Shown here in pieces: positions 44,405 to 56,023 of a DNA stretch of 61,151 nt. The notes beneath the pieces are model-generated. The model saw only the letters and a program-made list of their open reading frames with translations, ran no database searches and had not been told where the DNA came from. Made by a program: the position numbers and the translations under genes. Origin of the DNA: Scenedesmus sp. ARA3 (taxonomy: Eukaryota; Chlorophyta; Chlorophyceae; Sphaeropleales; Scenedesmaceae). Positions within the stretch are counted from its first letter, which is position 1. Every line of letters starts with the position of its first letter. Location of the stretch: NCBI GenBank assembly GCA_004335835.1, contig RWJK01000317.1:1-61151 (forward strand), read 5' to 3'.

Positions 44405-46226
44405 TCACTGCCACTGCGGCCACTGAGGCTGCTGCGTTTGCTGCGGTGGCGGCTGCTGCTGCTGCCCGCCGTAGCTCCCGTAGGGGTTTGGCGCAGCAGG
44501 CTGCTGCCCCTGCTGCTGCGGCGGTGCTCCATAGCTACCATGATAGGGCTGCTGCACCTGCGGCGCGCCATATGCCGCCGGCGGGTACCCCTGCTGCTGC
44601 TGGTACCCACCATACGCCGGCTGCTGCTGCTGCTGGCCGCCGTACGGCTGCTGCTGCTGGTATGGCGGGTTTGCAGGTGGCGGCGCGCCTCCGTAGCTCA
44701 TGTAAGCAGGTGCCTGCGGGCCGGGTGGCGGCGGCGCACTATGCGGCGTCTGCATTGGATATGGAGGGTATGAGGGCCCAGCGGGCTGACCGGGGTTCAG
44801 CGACATGTACGCCATCTGCTGCTGCACATGCTGCTGCTGCTGCTGCTGCTGTGGCGGCGGCTGGTGGTGCTGCATCGGCGGCGGCGGCGCTGCTGCCACT
44901 GCTGCAGCCGCAGCCTTGGACTCGCGCACCTCGCGGCGGCGGCGGTCCAGGTCCTGACGCATGTCGTCGCGCTGCAGTGCGCGCGTGTAGGCGTAGTCGC
45001 TGCACTGCTGCTGGTGCTGCTTCACAGCCTCCTGCAGGGTGGCAACACAGGGAACCCAAGCGGCAGCACGCAACATCACAGCTCAGCTACAATCATCCTG
45101 CGTCGCTGAACTGCATTCAAGTTAGAGGCAAGCAAGGAGCACGCAAAAGTGCATGAACATACGTCAGCTTGCCACCAAGTCGATCACACGACAACATGGA
45201 AGTAAGCTCCTCTGCAGTCACTGTTGTTTTTAGAAAGAGCTACGCTATTGCAGCCGCCCAGCCGCACAGGCCCTTGCTCTGGTTGGACATGCATCCACAG
45301 TACATCCACTTGTCCTTTCACGCGAGACACACAACAGAAACGCCTTGTAACAGACACGCTGCGGCGCGGCGCACCTGCAGGCTCATGTAGAAGCTCAGGC
45401 CCTCGCTCTGGTTGGATATGCATCCACAGCACACCCACTTGTCGTTTCAAGCGAGATACACAACAGAAACGCCTGTTGACACTTTGCTGCGCAACGCGCA
45501 CCTGCAGGCTCATGTAGAAGCGCAGGCCCTCGCTCTGGTTAAATATGCATCCACAGTACATCCACTTGTCCTTTCAAGCGAGGTACACAACAGAAACGCC
45601 TTTCGACACTTGCTGCGCGGCGCACCTGCAGGCTCATGTAGAAGCGCAGGCCCTCGCTGAGGTGGTCCAGTACCTCCTTGTACGTCTTCAGCGTGGTCTT
45701 GATGCCGCCAGCAGCACCCTCGCAGGCTGCGCGCCACGCCGGCACCTCAAACACAGCCTTGAAGGCCTGCACAGGATGCAGCAGCAGGTGTAACACAATC
45801 GGAGGCAGCATGGATAGGACAGCAAAAGGGGCTGCAGGGGCTCAGACAAATCATAAAGTGCCATGCCAGTGCGAAGCCCATCATCACGCGGTGTGGTTTG
45901 GTTGACGCCGCCGCGTGCATGTGCGAGTCACATACACTAGTGCGCAGGCGCCCCCCTTGAACACCACCCCTGGTGATAGTTTGAACTAGCTTATGATGCA
46001 CACACAGAGAACAAGGCACAGCGGCCGCACCTGCGCATCTCTGCTGATGGCTGCCAGCAGCTCTGCGTTGCGGCCCACATTGGCCGCCACGTCGGCCTTC
46101 AGTGCATCATACTTCTTGAGCTCACGCTCAAACAGCGCGTCTGTGTTGGCGCTGCCTGCTGCCATGAGCTTGGGCAGGATGTTGTCGCGCGCCTTGAGCT
46201 CCTTCAGGCGGTCCTCCAGGCCTGCG

Positions 46227-46259
<33 letters not shown>

Positions 46260-47834
46260 TGAAAGTACTTACTCTCGCTTACAGGCCAGAAGCAGCATCA
46301 GCCACACAGCAAGGGGCAAGCCCTCGCCACGGCAGCGTTGTTGCCTCGACCAACGCCTGCCAACAGCTGCCACACTGGTGTGCTGCCTGTGGCCCCGTCA
46401 CATAAAGCGACCACACAACTTCATGTGCAGCCCACAGCGCTCATACCCTCCTGCATAGGCTGGAGGATGCTGCAGGCCACTAGCCCACCTGCGCAGTCAT
46501 TGCTGAGCTGGCTGAGGCCCTCCATGTTGCACAACTCCAGTCACACATGCAACATGTTTGACAATGCCGCACAGACCAACCAGCAAGCAAGCTGCACCTG
46601 CGCATCGCATTAGCAACCGCGGTCAACACTCTACTGTTCAAGTTTTCATCGCGGCCCAAGTTTTGATAGCGGCTCACCTGCACGGTCATTGCTGAGCTGG
46701 CTGAGGCCCTCCATGTTGCGGCGCAGGCTGGCCACCACCACAGCGGGGTCAGCGCCCGTGGACACCAGCGGGGCCTGAGCAGCAGCACAGCAGCGCAAAA
46801 CAGAACAGCAGCACAATGCTTCAGAAGGCAGCACAGCACAGCAGGAGCTCTTGCACACGCAATTTGCTGAAGTTTGCTTGCTGCGACTACATCGCAGGGT
46901 CAGCGCCCGTGGGCGCCAGCGCCTGGGTGGCAGCAAACACGCGCACACAGCATGTAGATTAGCCTGGATTGGCGGCATAAGATATTGCCAGCTGCCTCAA
47001 CACATATTGCCCATGCAAGGGTGTGGTGCTGGTGCGCAGCAAGCACGAAAAAGGCAACGCCACGCAGTCCAGTTGCAGATATGTTTGCTGCTGCATCAGC
47101 ACAGTGGTGAAGCGAGGGTATGATTAAATAGCAGCCGCAGGTTACCGCAGTGCGCTGAGTATGGCCGCACCTGCAGGCGCGGCAGCTGGTTGGCAGCTGC
47201 GTCTGGCGTGAGCGCTGCAAAGAGTGCCTCATGGTCCCTCAGGCGCTGGATGACCTTGCCGTCTGACTCGCCGGCCTGTGCCATAGTTGACCTGCGGCAG
47301 CGGCACACGAGTGCGTATTCATCAGTAACCGGTGCTGATGCAGAATTTGCCAAGGCAGCGGACATGCCTGCATGTGATACGCCATGCCAAGGCTGTCAAC
47401 TGCGTTGTGTGTGTGCCATGGACCATGTCGGCGTGCGACTTTCTCCAGGGACACACCTACAGGAACAGCAGCACGTGACCACTGCCACAAGACCGTGTCC
47501 AGCTTCAAATACAGCACATTTCACCCCCCACCTGTAGCTGTGCAGCTTCTCCCAGTAGTGCTTGGCCAGCGTAGCACTGGTGGGCATGCGCCACTCGTCG
47601 CCGTACTGCGCGCGTGCCCCTGCATCAGCCTGCGCCTCCTCATCCAGCGCAGCCTGGCAGGCCGACAGGTCACCCTCTACGTGGCGGCGCAGCTCGCCCA
47701 TCTCTGTCAGGATCTGCAGCAGCAGCAGCAGCAGCGGCAGCAGTGACACAGTGCATTCTGACTGAGCATAACTTTGCAGGCCGACAGGTCGCCCTCCACG
47801 TGGCGGCGCAGCTCGCCCATCTCTGTCAGAATCT

Positions 47835-47870
<36 letters not shown>

Positions 47871-50800
47871 CCAGCAACAGCAGCGGCAGCGACACAGAGC
47901 ATTCTGACTGAACGCAGCCTGGCAGGCCGACAGGTCACCCTCCACGTGGCGGCGCAGCTCGCCCATCTCTGTCAGGATCTGCAGCAGCAGCAGCAGCAGC
48001 AGCGGCAGCAGCAGCAGCAGCGGCGGCAGTGACACAGAGCATTCTGACTGAGCATAGCCCGGCAGGCCGACAGGTCACCCTCCACGTGGCGGCGCAGCTC
48101 GCCCATCTCTGTCAGGATCTGCAGCAGCAGCAGCAGCAGCCGCAGTGACACAGAGCACTGTGACTAAGCATAGCCTGGCAGGCCGACAGGCCACCCTCCA
48201 TGTGGCGGCGCAGCTCGCCCATCTCTGCCAGGATCTGCAGCAGCAGCAGCAGCAGCAGCAGCAGCGGCAGCGGCAGCAGCAGCAGCGGATGGGACAAGGC
48301 AACTGTACTCCTGACGCAGGCGTCAGTGTAACACTAGCCAAGGCCACCATGATGCTGATAGGCCCAACGTCAACACCTCACCCACCTCCTGCAGGTGCTG
48401 CGGCCCGCCGATGCTGCCGACGTCCTCGATCTCGCGCAGCAGGCCCTCGGGCACGCTGGCGCTGCTCACGCCGTCCAGCGCCTCCAGCAGGTCAGGCAGC
48501 TCAGCCTGCAGCAGACATACGGCAGTGAGGCATACACAAACGTTGCAGACTGGTTCGATTTATAAGCGGGTGGCAGTGTGCTGCTCACGCCGTCCAGCGC
48601 CTCCAGCAGGTCAGGCCCTCAGCCTGCAGCAGAGCAAGGCAGTGAGGCATACACCAACGTTACAGAATGGTTCGTGTCAACAGCGGGTGACAGTGTGCTG
48701 CTCACGCCGTCCAGAGCCTCCAGCAGGTCAGGCAGCTCGGCCTGCAGCACACACACGGCAGTGAGGCAAACGTTATATAGTGGTTCATTTGTTTGAACAG
48801 CGGGTGACGGTGTGCTGCACATGTTGAGCCCGCCTCCAGCAGGTCAAGCAGCTCCGCCTGCAGCAGGGTAAGGTAAACAAAGTGAGGCAGTGAGGCATAC
48901 GTTCAAGGGTGGTTTGTTTGAACAGTGGGAGACAGTGTGCAGCACATGATCAGTGGCCTTCAGCAGGTCAGGCAGCTCCACCTGCAGCACGCAGCAGAGA
49001 GGCATACGGGTTCGTCTGAGCAGCGGGTGACTGTGTGCAGCAGCGTGGGACGGCAGCGGGTGTACCAGTGCGTGGCATTGTGCCTGGCTGTATGACACTC
49101 GCACAGGTAATGTCGCCAACAGCAGCACCAGCCACGATGCACAGGTTGAAGGTAGGAAAGCGCTGTGGCACAAACACAGAAGAGTCTGCGAGGTGTGCGG
49201 CACTACAACACATACGCCACACGCACAGTACTGCCAGGGTTGCACAGCAGCTGCTGCAGCAAAGAGGAAGGAGCTGAACCATGCAAGCGCCTACCACTGG
49301 CTTCAAGAAGACGTCACACACGCTGCAGCTGCGCTGCGCCGCACCTGCTTGAGTGTGATGCGTGCCGCGTCCGTGGCGTCTGCCAGTGCTGTGAGCTGCT
49401 CCCTGCTGATGCTGTCCACCATGTCGGTGTACTTGCTCAGTGCCTTGGCGCTGCAGCGAGGCCGCAGCAACGGCAGGGAAACAGGAGAAGTGCAGGTAAG
49501 AGGCACCTTGCGCAGAGCAGGATGCGCAGTGATGTGCCCGCAGGTGAGATGCTGAGATGGTAGCAACACCTGTGCATGTACGTTTGTGAACTGAACTTCA
49601 AAATGCCGCAGTACAAGCAAACATTTCTACATGGAGCCGGCGCAGCATTCTTGACAGCCAATCCTTGACATCACTGAGACCTTGCTTTGGCAAACCAAAG
49701 GCATGTTGAAACACTCAACAATGAACTTGTACTTCAGGCACTGCACCGCACCTGCTGTCTGGGATGAGCCCGCTGAAGAGGTTCTCTGAAGACGCGTCCA
49801 GGTTGGTGGGCGGCGCCGCCTTCACCAGGATGGCAGGCTGCACGGCAGGCACGTCTGGCAGCAGCAGCAGCAGCAGCAGCAGGGCAAATGCGAAGACAAA
49901 CCAGCAGTTGATCAGCAGAGAAGTTGATGGCAAGGCCAGCTCAGACGCTTCATATGGTTGCACAGAACATGCTTGATTATAAGTCAGAGGCAGTGGCTAG
50001 CTGAGCTCGCCCCGCACCAAGCCTCGCTGCAACTTGCGAGGCACCAACACGCATGCAGATGCACTCCAGCATCCAGCCGCAGCATTATCAAAAGTCAACT
50101 TGCAGCCCGCCCCGCACCTGCAAAGGCTGGCACGCGCTCCAGGTACACTGTGTTGTTGTCTTTCTGCGCCTTGGTGAGTGCCAATGTGAGCACCTCTTCC
50201 TGCGACTTGAGCGAGTCGGCCATCTCGCTGCTGACGGCCTTGGCCAGGGCCTTGACAGACTGCATGCGCACAAACGCCTCCTGCGGGGTGCAAACACAGG
50301 GGCGAACAAGGCAGGGATCAGGTTGGTGTCAGCAGCGGCAGCGGCAATTATGAAGGCGGAGGCAGTTGGGTTGCTTGGTCAGTGCCTTGACAGACTGCAT
50401 GCACACAAACACCTCCTGCGGGGTATGAGGGAGAGGTGCAGAAGATGGCATCCCTTTTTCACGCCATTCAGAGCATGCAAACCGCCGACAGCAGTGCTGA
50501 TAGCAGTGCGACACGGCATCCAGCTAACCAACCACTCAAAAAAGGGTTTGGCACGATGTTATTGGAGTCCTCGGCAACTCACCGACAGCGTTGCGATCTC
50601 GAAAGCGATTTTGGTGTCTGAGTTGTACTGCTTGGCCTGGTCCATCAGCGCGTTGACATCGTACAGCGAAGCCTGAGGCAGCGGCAGCGGCAGCAGCAGC
50701 AGCAGAATCAGTGGATGAGGCGTTTGCACGGCAGCACAGTGGCGGCCCGTCTGCTTGCAGCAGCACAAAAAACTTGATCACAACCAAATAAGTTGGCACG

Positions 50801-52859
50801 TGGTTAGACCAAGTCCCGCACTGCTACTGCTGCGAATCTGCTGTGCAGCTGCAGAAACAAGCACACATGCATATGCCAATGCTGCCCTTCCCAGCGCCAT
50901 CCCGACCCCACCCCACAGCTTCACAGTCCAGCGCACCTTCATCTTGGTGTGTGCCACCCAGCTGCGCTCAAAGTGCTGCACCACTACCGGCTGGTTGAAG
51001 ATGGCTGACACCTCGCCGTACATGTTGCCGGCCTGCTTGGCTAGCCGTGCCAGCGTGCCGGGGCTCTTCTTGTCCATGACTGCCTTGTGGTACACACACT
51101 CCTGCAGGCGCAGCCAGTACAGCAGCGCTTTTGTGTTGTGAGTGTAGCTCGATGTGCTCCTCCTGGACATCACTCGCAAGCCTGCTGCTGACTCACACAA
51201 ACTGTAATGCCGCTGGTGCTGCTGTTACTGCCGGTTGTGTGCCGCTACAAACCAAGCGGTTGTGACACAACCACACCTTTACACACCATGCGCACGCACA
51301 TGCACACGAACACGCACCTGCGCCTGCGCCATCATGGGCTTCTCCATCACGCTGCTGCTGCTGCTGCTGCTGCGGTGCCACTGGAGAACCCAAGCCCCTG
51401 AGCCACCTGCTACACCTGACGACCACATATTCACACACTGTCAACCACATGCACCCAATGCCCACATGCTCGCACACACCTGCGCCTGTGCCATCATGAG
51501 CTTCTCCATCATGCTGCTGCTGCTGCTGCGGCGGCGCCACTAGAACCTAAGCTCCTGTGACACCTGACAACATACATCCACACACTGTCAACCGCGCGCA
51601 CGCACCTGCGCCTGCGCCATCATGAGCTTCTCCATCATGCTGAGGCACTCGGGCGACAGGTCCACGGGCCGCGGGTTGTCCACCTTGGCCGCCTCGCTCT
51701 CCTTGAGGTGCCCAAACATGCCCGCGGCTTCCTGCAAGCAAGCACGCCATTCATGGCAAAGCACAAGACAGCATGCGGTTGGCGGAAGCAGTGTAACAGC
51801 AAGCATTAAACAGCACTGCCTCATAGTGTCTGAGACAGGCTGTGCAAAGCAGATGTTCTCAGGCCTGCAAGCATACACTCAGTAAACACCAAGCGGGTGT
51901 ACAAGGGCTTGCACTACACAATCAACACCGAGGTTCATGTTGATGCTCTGAAACATACGCTTGTTGATGCTCAAGGCGAGCGCCAGCACAACAGCTGCTG
52001 GGTTAAGAAAGTTGTGTCCTTTCAACCGCCCTACCACCACAGCTCCTTGCACACCTGGAACAGCTTGCAGGCCTCCTTGATGCCATCAGCAGTCGCGCGG
52101 TCCACCTGCAGCGCCTGCTGGCTGATCACTGCCGCCACGTTGAACAGCACCGCTGCTTTCTCGTAGTGGATGTTTGACTGCGAGGTCTTCTTGCTCGGCC
52201 TGAAGGCATCTGTCCAGGGGAAGCTGATGCGCACATTGCCCTTCTCATTGCTGATGGGGAAGCGCGTCTCGATGGATGTCAGGCACTTGTAGTACCTGCA
52301 GGAAGCATACCGTACAGCAGCATGCAGGATGAGGAATAGGGAGAGTGCTGCGCAACATACAGAAGTTGGTGCAGTGCTTATTAGCTCCTGACAGGTAGCT
52401 GTACTGAGCTGTCAGATGCATTGCGCTGCATCCTTTGACTTTGCGGCATCAGGTGTGGCGCAACAGCAGCTAGCATCGCAGTAGGTTACTACAACCCAGG
52501 CAGCCCAGCAGGCAACCTCTGCACCAGAACATGTGCTGTCATATTCATGAGCTGAGGTTAATGCAGCTTGCAGGGCACAGCATGGTGCATGCATGCATGC
52601 AAGTACACACAGCAGCTCCCTGAAACCGTTGGCCAGTTGCGCACTTGATGTAGCTGTCCTTGGCAGTCAGCTGGGATCCCGCCTGGGACGTTACCAGCTC
52701 GTTTCGCAGCGTCTGAATGGCCACCAGGTCGTCCACAGCATCCTCGGCCTCGCGGTCAGAATACGTCTCACGAATGTAGCTCAGGATCGGGTTCTTAAGC
52801 TCCACATTGTCCGTACGCTTAACATGTATTGCAAGTAAAACACTCGAAGCACTCGGCAT
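44405..52859 (-). CDS. BRO1-domain protein, ALIX/PDCD6IP/Bro1 homologue
   Basis: Fifteen exons, 5' to 3': 52859-52645, 52295-52055, 51731-51606, 51101-50937, 50672-50583, 50280-50118, 49854-49752, 49450-49345, 48505-48386, 47713-47532, 47291-47171, 46774-46678, 46221-46031, 45766-45626, 45031-44405. They give 895 residues, near animal ALIX length. The N-terminal BRO1 domain (to ~370) shows LAIHVKRTDNVELKNPILSY, YYKCLTSIETRFPISNEKG, NIHYEKAAVLFNVAAVISQQ, EAAGMFGHLKE and GTLARLAKQAGNMYGEVS. The middle helices (~370-690) match the V domain. The end is a Pro/Gln/Tyr-rich tail (SYPPYPMQTP, YGGQQQQQP). The family binds ESCRT-III and sorts membrane cargo on endosomes. Introns are full of copies of exon starts and ends. 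Confidence 0.93.
45262..45665 (-). repeat. ~125-bp tandem array made from exon 14 end plus intron start
   Basis: About three units, the exon-proximal one being the true end of ALIX exon 14. Each unit has the exon end (minus strand GLRFYMSLQ), its GTGCGC donor, and ~85 bases of intron that include CATCCACAGTACATCCACTT on the plus strand. Units differ by a few substitutions. Confidence 0.92.
46488..46935 (-). repeat. Extra copies of ALIX exon 12 end and exon 12 start
   Basis: 46488-46534 repeats the exon 12 end and its donor (true copy 46676-46722). 46898-46925 repeats the exon 12 start (true copy 46745-46774). So this exon has a duplicated border on each side. Confidence 0.8.
47640..48300 (-). 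repeat. Five-unit array built on the start of ALIX exon 10
   Basis: Five units of roughly 115-150 bases. Each on the minus strand is (CTG)nCAG, then ATCCTGACAGAGATGGGCGA and the rest of the first ~65 bases of exon 10 (ILTEMGELRRHVEGDLSACQ), then a spacer with CAGAATGC and the next CTG tract. The unit at 47713 continues into the full exon; the other four break off. All retain an acceptor and an open frame. Confidence 0.93.
48450..49000 (-). repeat. Array of ~115-bp units built on the start of ALIX exon 9
   Basis: The start of exon 9 (minus strand CAG then AELPDLLEALDG) recurs at about 48586-48630, 48703-48747, 48832-48860 and 48953-48984. The copies become shorter and more diverged with distance from the real exon (48505-48386). 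Spacers share a GCAGTGAGGCATAC stretch. Confidence 0.9.
50381..50424 (-). repeat. Copy of the ALIX exon 6 start with acceptor
   Basis: Nearly identical to 50251-50294 (about 40 of 44 positions by eye). It includes the CCCCGCAG acceptor and reads EVFVCMQSVKAL against EAFVRMQSVKAL in the true exon. Confidence 0.88.
51310..51650 (-). repeat. Three copies of the ALIX exon 3 end with donor
   Basis: The exon 3 end (minus strand MMEKLMMAQAQ then GTGCGT) recurs at about 51317-51355 and 51479-51518, each followed by a GT-containing donor-like sequence. The copies are preceded on the minus strand by CAGCAGCAG runs where the true exon has other sequence. Confidence 0.85.
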
Positions 52860-53220
52860 CGCACCAAAGCAGCGGGATCGCCGGATCAAGGATGCAGACT
52901 TGGACACTAGCAAGACACTGTGCAGACAGCTAGGGAAGACAACAGTGACGTCCGTGGAACGCTTTAACAAAGCGTATGTTGTGCTCTGAACTTCGCTTAA
53001 CTGACCTACTCAAATGACAGGCAGTTGGTTACTGCTGAACAGGGTTCTTGGACAGACAAGACGATTTTGAGCTGGCAGCCCTCCGTGCGACAAAACAAAC
53101 ACCACCTTGCGTGCAAAAACAGTAAATGAACAAGTCCAGCGTCGGTTCAATTGTAACCGTGGCTGTCTGGTCGCTGTGTATGGACAACTGAACAAGCCAG
53201 TACAGCGGACAGCCAGCAAT
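52860..53220. promoter_or_regulatory. Divergent promoter region of the ALIX and TMEM18 genes
   Basis: 361 bases between two start codons facing away from each other. The composition is AT-richer and free of CAG runs. No clear TATA box or operator is seen. It probably holds both 5' UTRs and promoters. Confidence 0.5.
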
Positions 53221-54961
53221 ATGCAGGTGCCTTTTGACTCCATTAAGCAGCAGGTCTGGGATGAGATCCGGCAGGCGTTGAGGATGTCAAATCAGACAGA
53301 GAGCTTCTGGGACAACCTGCAGGCATTTTCACATGCAGTAGACTGGCAGGCAAGTTGCAGCAGAAGCAGCAGCAGCCGTACCAACCGAATAAGCGAAATG
53401 ACATGTCTGTGCTTGCAGCTCCAGACAGCCACATGCTCCATAATCAAAAAAACATGCACTTGCGGCATCACTCTGTTTGGGGCCTGCAGCTGCATCTGCT
53501 GAAAGGCGGTTGTTGCCTGGACTGTGGAGCAGCTGTCACACCTGTACTTACGTATTTTTGCTGGTCTATTGCTAGCAGCAGTCGCTTGCAACCACCATGC
53601 TGTTCGATCCCCTGGCGCACGGTTTGTGCTCGTCACTATGGCCAGCTGTGGCTCTGGTTTTCAACACTTGCAGGAGCGATGGATTTCAGGGCTGCTAGCA
53701 GCACACGTGCTGGTGTTCCTCTCAGTAGTTCTCTTCAGGCGCAACACCACCTTCCTAGGCGTCATGTTCTGCGTGCTAGGTGGGTGCAAGTGGAGACTTC
53801 AGAAGCAGCAAGAGCATACCATACTGCAGCTGCAGCCATGGTGCAGCATCTGCATGAGTGGGCGACCCTCAGTGACTCAAGCACAGCATGCCGCAGCACA
53901 ATGCCTCCATACAAACACACCAGTGCGGAGATAATCAGGGTGCAGTAGTTTCGACCGGCTGGCAAGGCATGTGACGGCACAACAGTTGTGCAGTCAAGCG
54001 AAGCAACAAGGTTGTGAATTGCCTGCTGCCGCCTGCTTCATCCACCACGTTCCTGCATGCGCAATCCCACGCACATACGCATGCACATGCACCCGCAGGC
54101 GCTGCGGTGTACTTTGGGGAGCGGGTCAACGCGCTTGCAGGACAGCACTGGCAGGCCTTTGCGGGGCAGGACTACTTTGACAGCCATGGCATCTTCTACA
54201 GCGTGCTGGTGTCACTTCCAACAGTGATCAACCTGTTCGCAGTGCTGGTGAGTTTGTCGACAGTCAGAATGCAGTAACCATGTAACATGAACTGTGTTAG
54301 AATGAATTGATACATCCACTGAGTCCTGAGGACCATGTTGGATGCGTAGCTGCGCATGTCAAGCAAAGCTGAGCCCTAAGACTGTGTGCTCACAGCCACG
54401 AGCAGCAGGTGCTGCTGGCAGGGAAGGGTGTCACCAGATGATAGGGGGTGTTGCCAGGCAAGTTGTCAGCGTGATGCGCATGTCACAAGGAGCACCCAGC
54501 AGCTGCATGACAGTTGTCGCACTGAGGTGTCTGCCCCACTCAACTTGATATGGTTGCACCGTCAAGCAACACTTATGCTCAGTACGCTCGTCGGGGTGTT
54601 TGGTTGAGTGACAGGCAGAAAATAGCATTGGGTTCCTGCCGCTGCGACTAGCACACCCAGAAGTGTAAGTGGTGACTGCCACCCCTAGTCTTCTGGAGTG
54701 CAGGCTGCACTGCAGCTAGGAGCCAAAGCAGAAATTAGACAGGTTCACGTTCGCCATGCGTTACTGCTGCCAACTTTGCTGCAGATATTCTACCTGATGG
54801 AAGTGACCAGCCTGATGGTGGTGGTGAAGAGAAAAGAGCTGCTGCGCAAAGCCAAGGCACGCGCCAAGGCGGAAGCAGCAGGGGTGTCACAGCAAGTTGA
54901 CAGGGGTGTCACAGCTCAGTTGACAGGGGCTGGCGATGGCAGCATCAAGAAGCAGCAGTGA
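53221..54961 (+). CDS. TMEM18-family membrane protein
   Basis: Four exons: 53221-53349, 53674-53779, 54099-54247, 54785-54961. They give 186 residues. The sequence follows animal and plant TMEM18 in order: FWDNLQAFSHAVDW, ERWISGLLAAHVLVFLSVVLFRRN, AVYFGERVNALAGQHWQAFA, and DYFDSHGIFYSVLVSLPTVIN, then a last hydrophobic segment and the basic tail VVVKRKELLRKAKARAKAE. Three to four membrane helices are expected. TMEM18 is a nuclear-envelope protein whose basic C-terminus binds DNA in animals; the algal role is unknown. The tail is longer than in animals. Intron 1 begins with GC in a CAG/GCAAGT context, an unusual but known GC-AG donor. Start 53221 is the only in-frame ATG before the conserved part. 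Confidence 0.92.
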
Positions 54962-56023
54962 GAAGCAGCGGTCAGGTAGCAAAGTTTTGGCTGTGTAACA
55001 GATTCATTTCAAAAACGTGCTAAGCTCGGAACAGTGCCACCTGGGCGGCAGCTTTCTGCACCGGGCAGTTTGTGCCAGCCTGGCTGGTGGGCCTGGCCTG
55101 CTAGGCTAGACATGGTAACATGCAATGATCGCTATGCTGCAGATTGGGTGTTGGAAGGTGAGCAATGCGTTCAGCAGCTAACTACTGCATCGCTGTGTCT
55201 CTGTCTCTGGTGTGAGACTGCAGCACAGCAATCCATGTGGCAGCCCTGTGGGCGTACTGCCCGGGCTGCACGGTTCGAGGTGCACGGCCTCTTGGTACAG
55301 CATACAGTTCAATGATGAGACTCGTGATCTTAATGTGTCCCTCCCGGTCGCTCACATACACAGAGTTGATGTTCGAGCGAGTTTTGGGCCCGGTGTCAGT
55401 GACAACTTCACTCCAGCTGCTGGGCCGTCCTGCTTTGTTGGCACGCTCAGAAGATGCACCTATTGCGTTTTTCGGATGCTGATATTGACAACTTGACTGA
55501 AAGCTTGAGTGTTGTCGATCGTGCCCGAGCACTGCGAACATCATCAGAAAGCACAAAACGGCCGAAACGAGTCGATCTCTACTTCTATTGGAGTACATTG
55601 CTTGTTACGAACGAAGGACCGGCAGTCTAGGGATATAGTGCACTGCTGCCCTGTTCCGCAGCGCATCTAAGTGGCCCCAGTAAGCCAGCGAACAGGATAG
55701 TGACATACGTCTGAAAGTGTATAGCAGCTGAGATTGGTGAGTGCTGGGAGTCTGGCGGTGTGAGGGTCGCAGGTGACCGCAGGGTCGCCGTGACCTGCTG
55801 ATGTGAGGGGTGGCGCGTATATGCGCCGCTGCGCCTGCCCTAGTGCATATGCGTGTAGTTTAGCTCACATGGAGGCAGTGCTCGTGATCACGGTGCTGTG
55901 AGATGACAGGGCAGCGTAGCCAGTAAACAGCCACTGTACTCGACATGTATACGGCACACACTGCTTGCAGTCCACCTTTGACACTTATGATGTGCCCCCT
56001 GTTGCACAGGTGTTCTGCAGCGC
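54962..56023. other. Intergenic between TMEM18 and subtilase genes
   Basis: No supported gene. A TGTAA at 54994-54998 may end the TMEM18 transcript. About 55300-55720 is more AT-rich and repeat-poor, and may hold the promoter of the gene at 56024; 55740-55830 has a run of GTGAGG/GACCTG-like short direct repeats. Confidence 0.45.
54994..54998 (+). terminator. Candidate TGTAA polyadenylation signal for TMEM18
   Basis: About 33 bases after the stop at 54961, on the coding strand. The 3' UTR would be short for an alga, so a later signal is possible. Confidence 0.35.

Noticed and set aside
44365..45156. 263-codon plus-strand ORF
   Set aside because: Antisense of the Pro/Gln-rich last exon of ALIX.
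47640..49000. CRISPR-like or satellite array
   Set aside because: Regular spacing resembles an array, but the repeated part is coding sequence of ALIX exons with splice acceptors and spacers are not unique.
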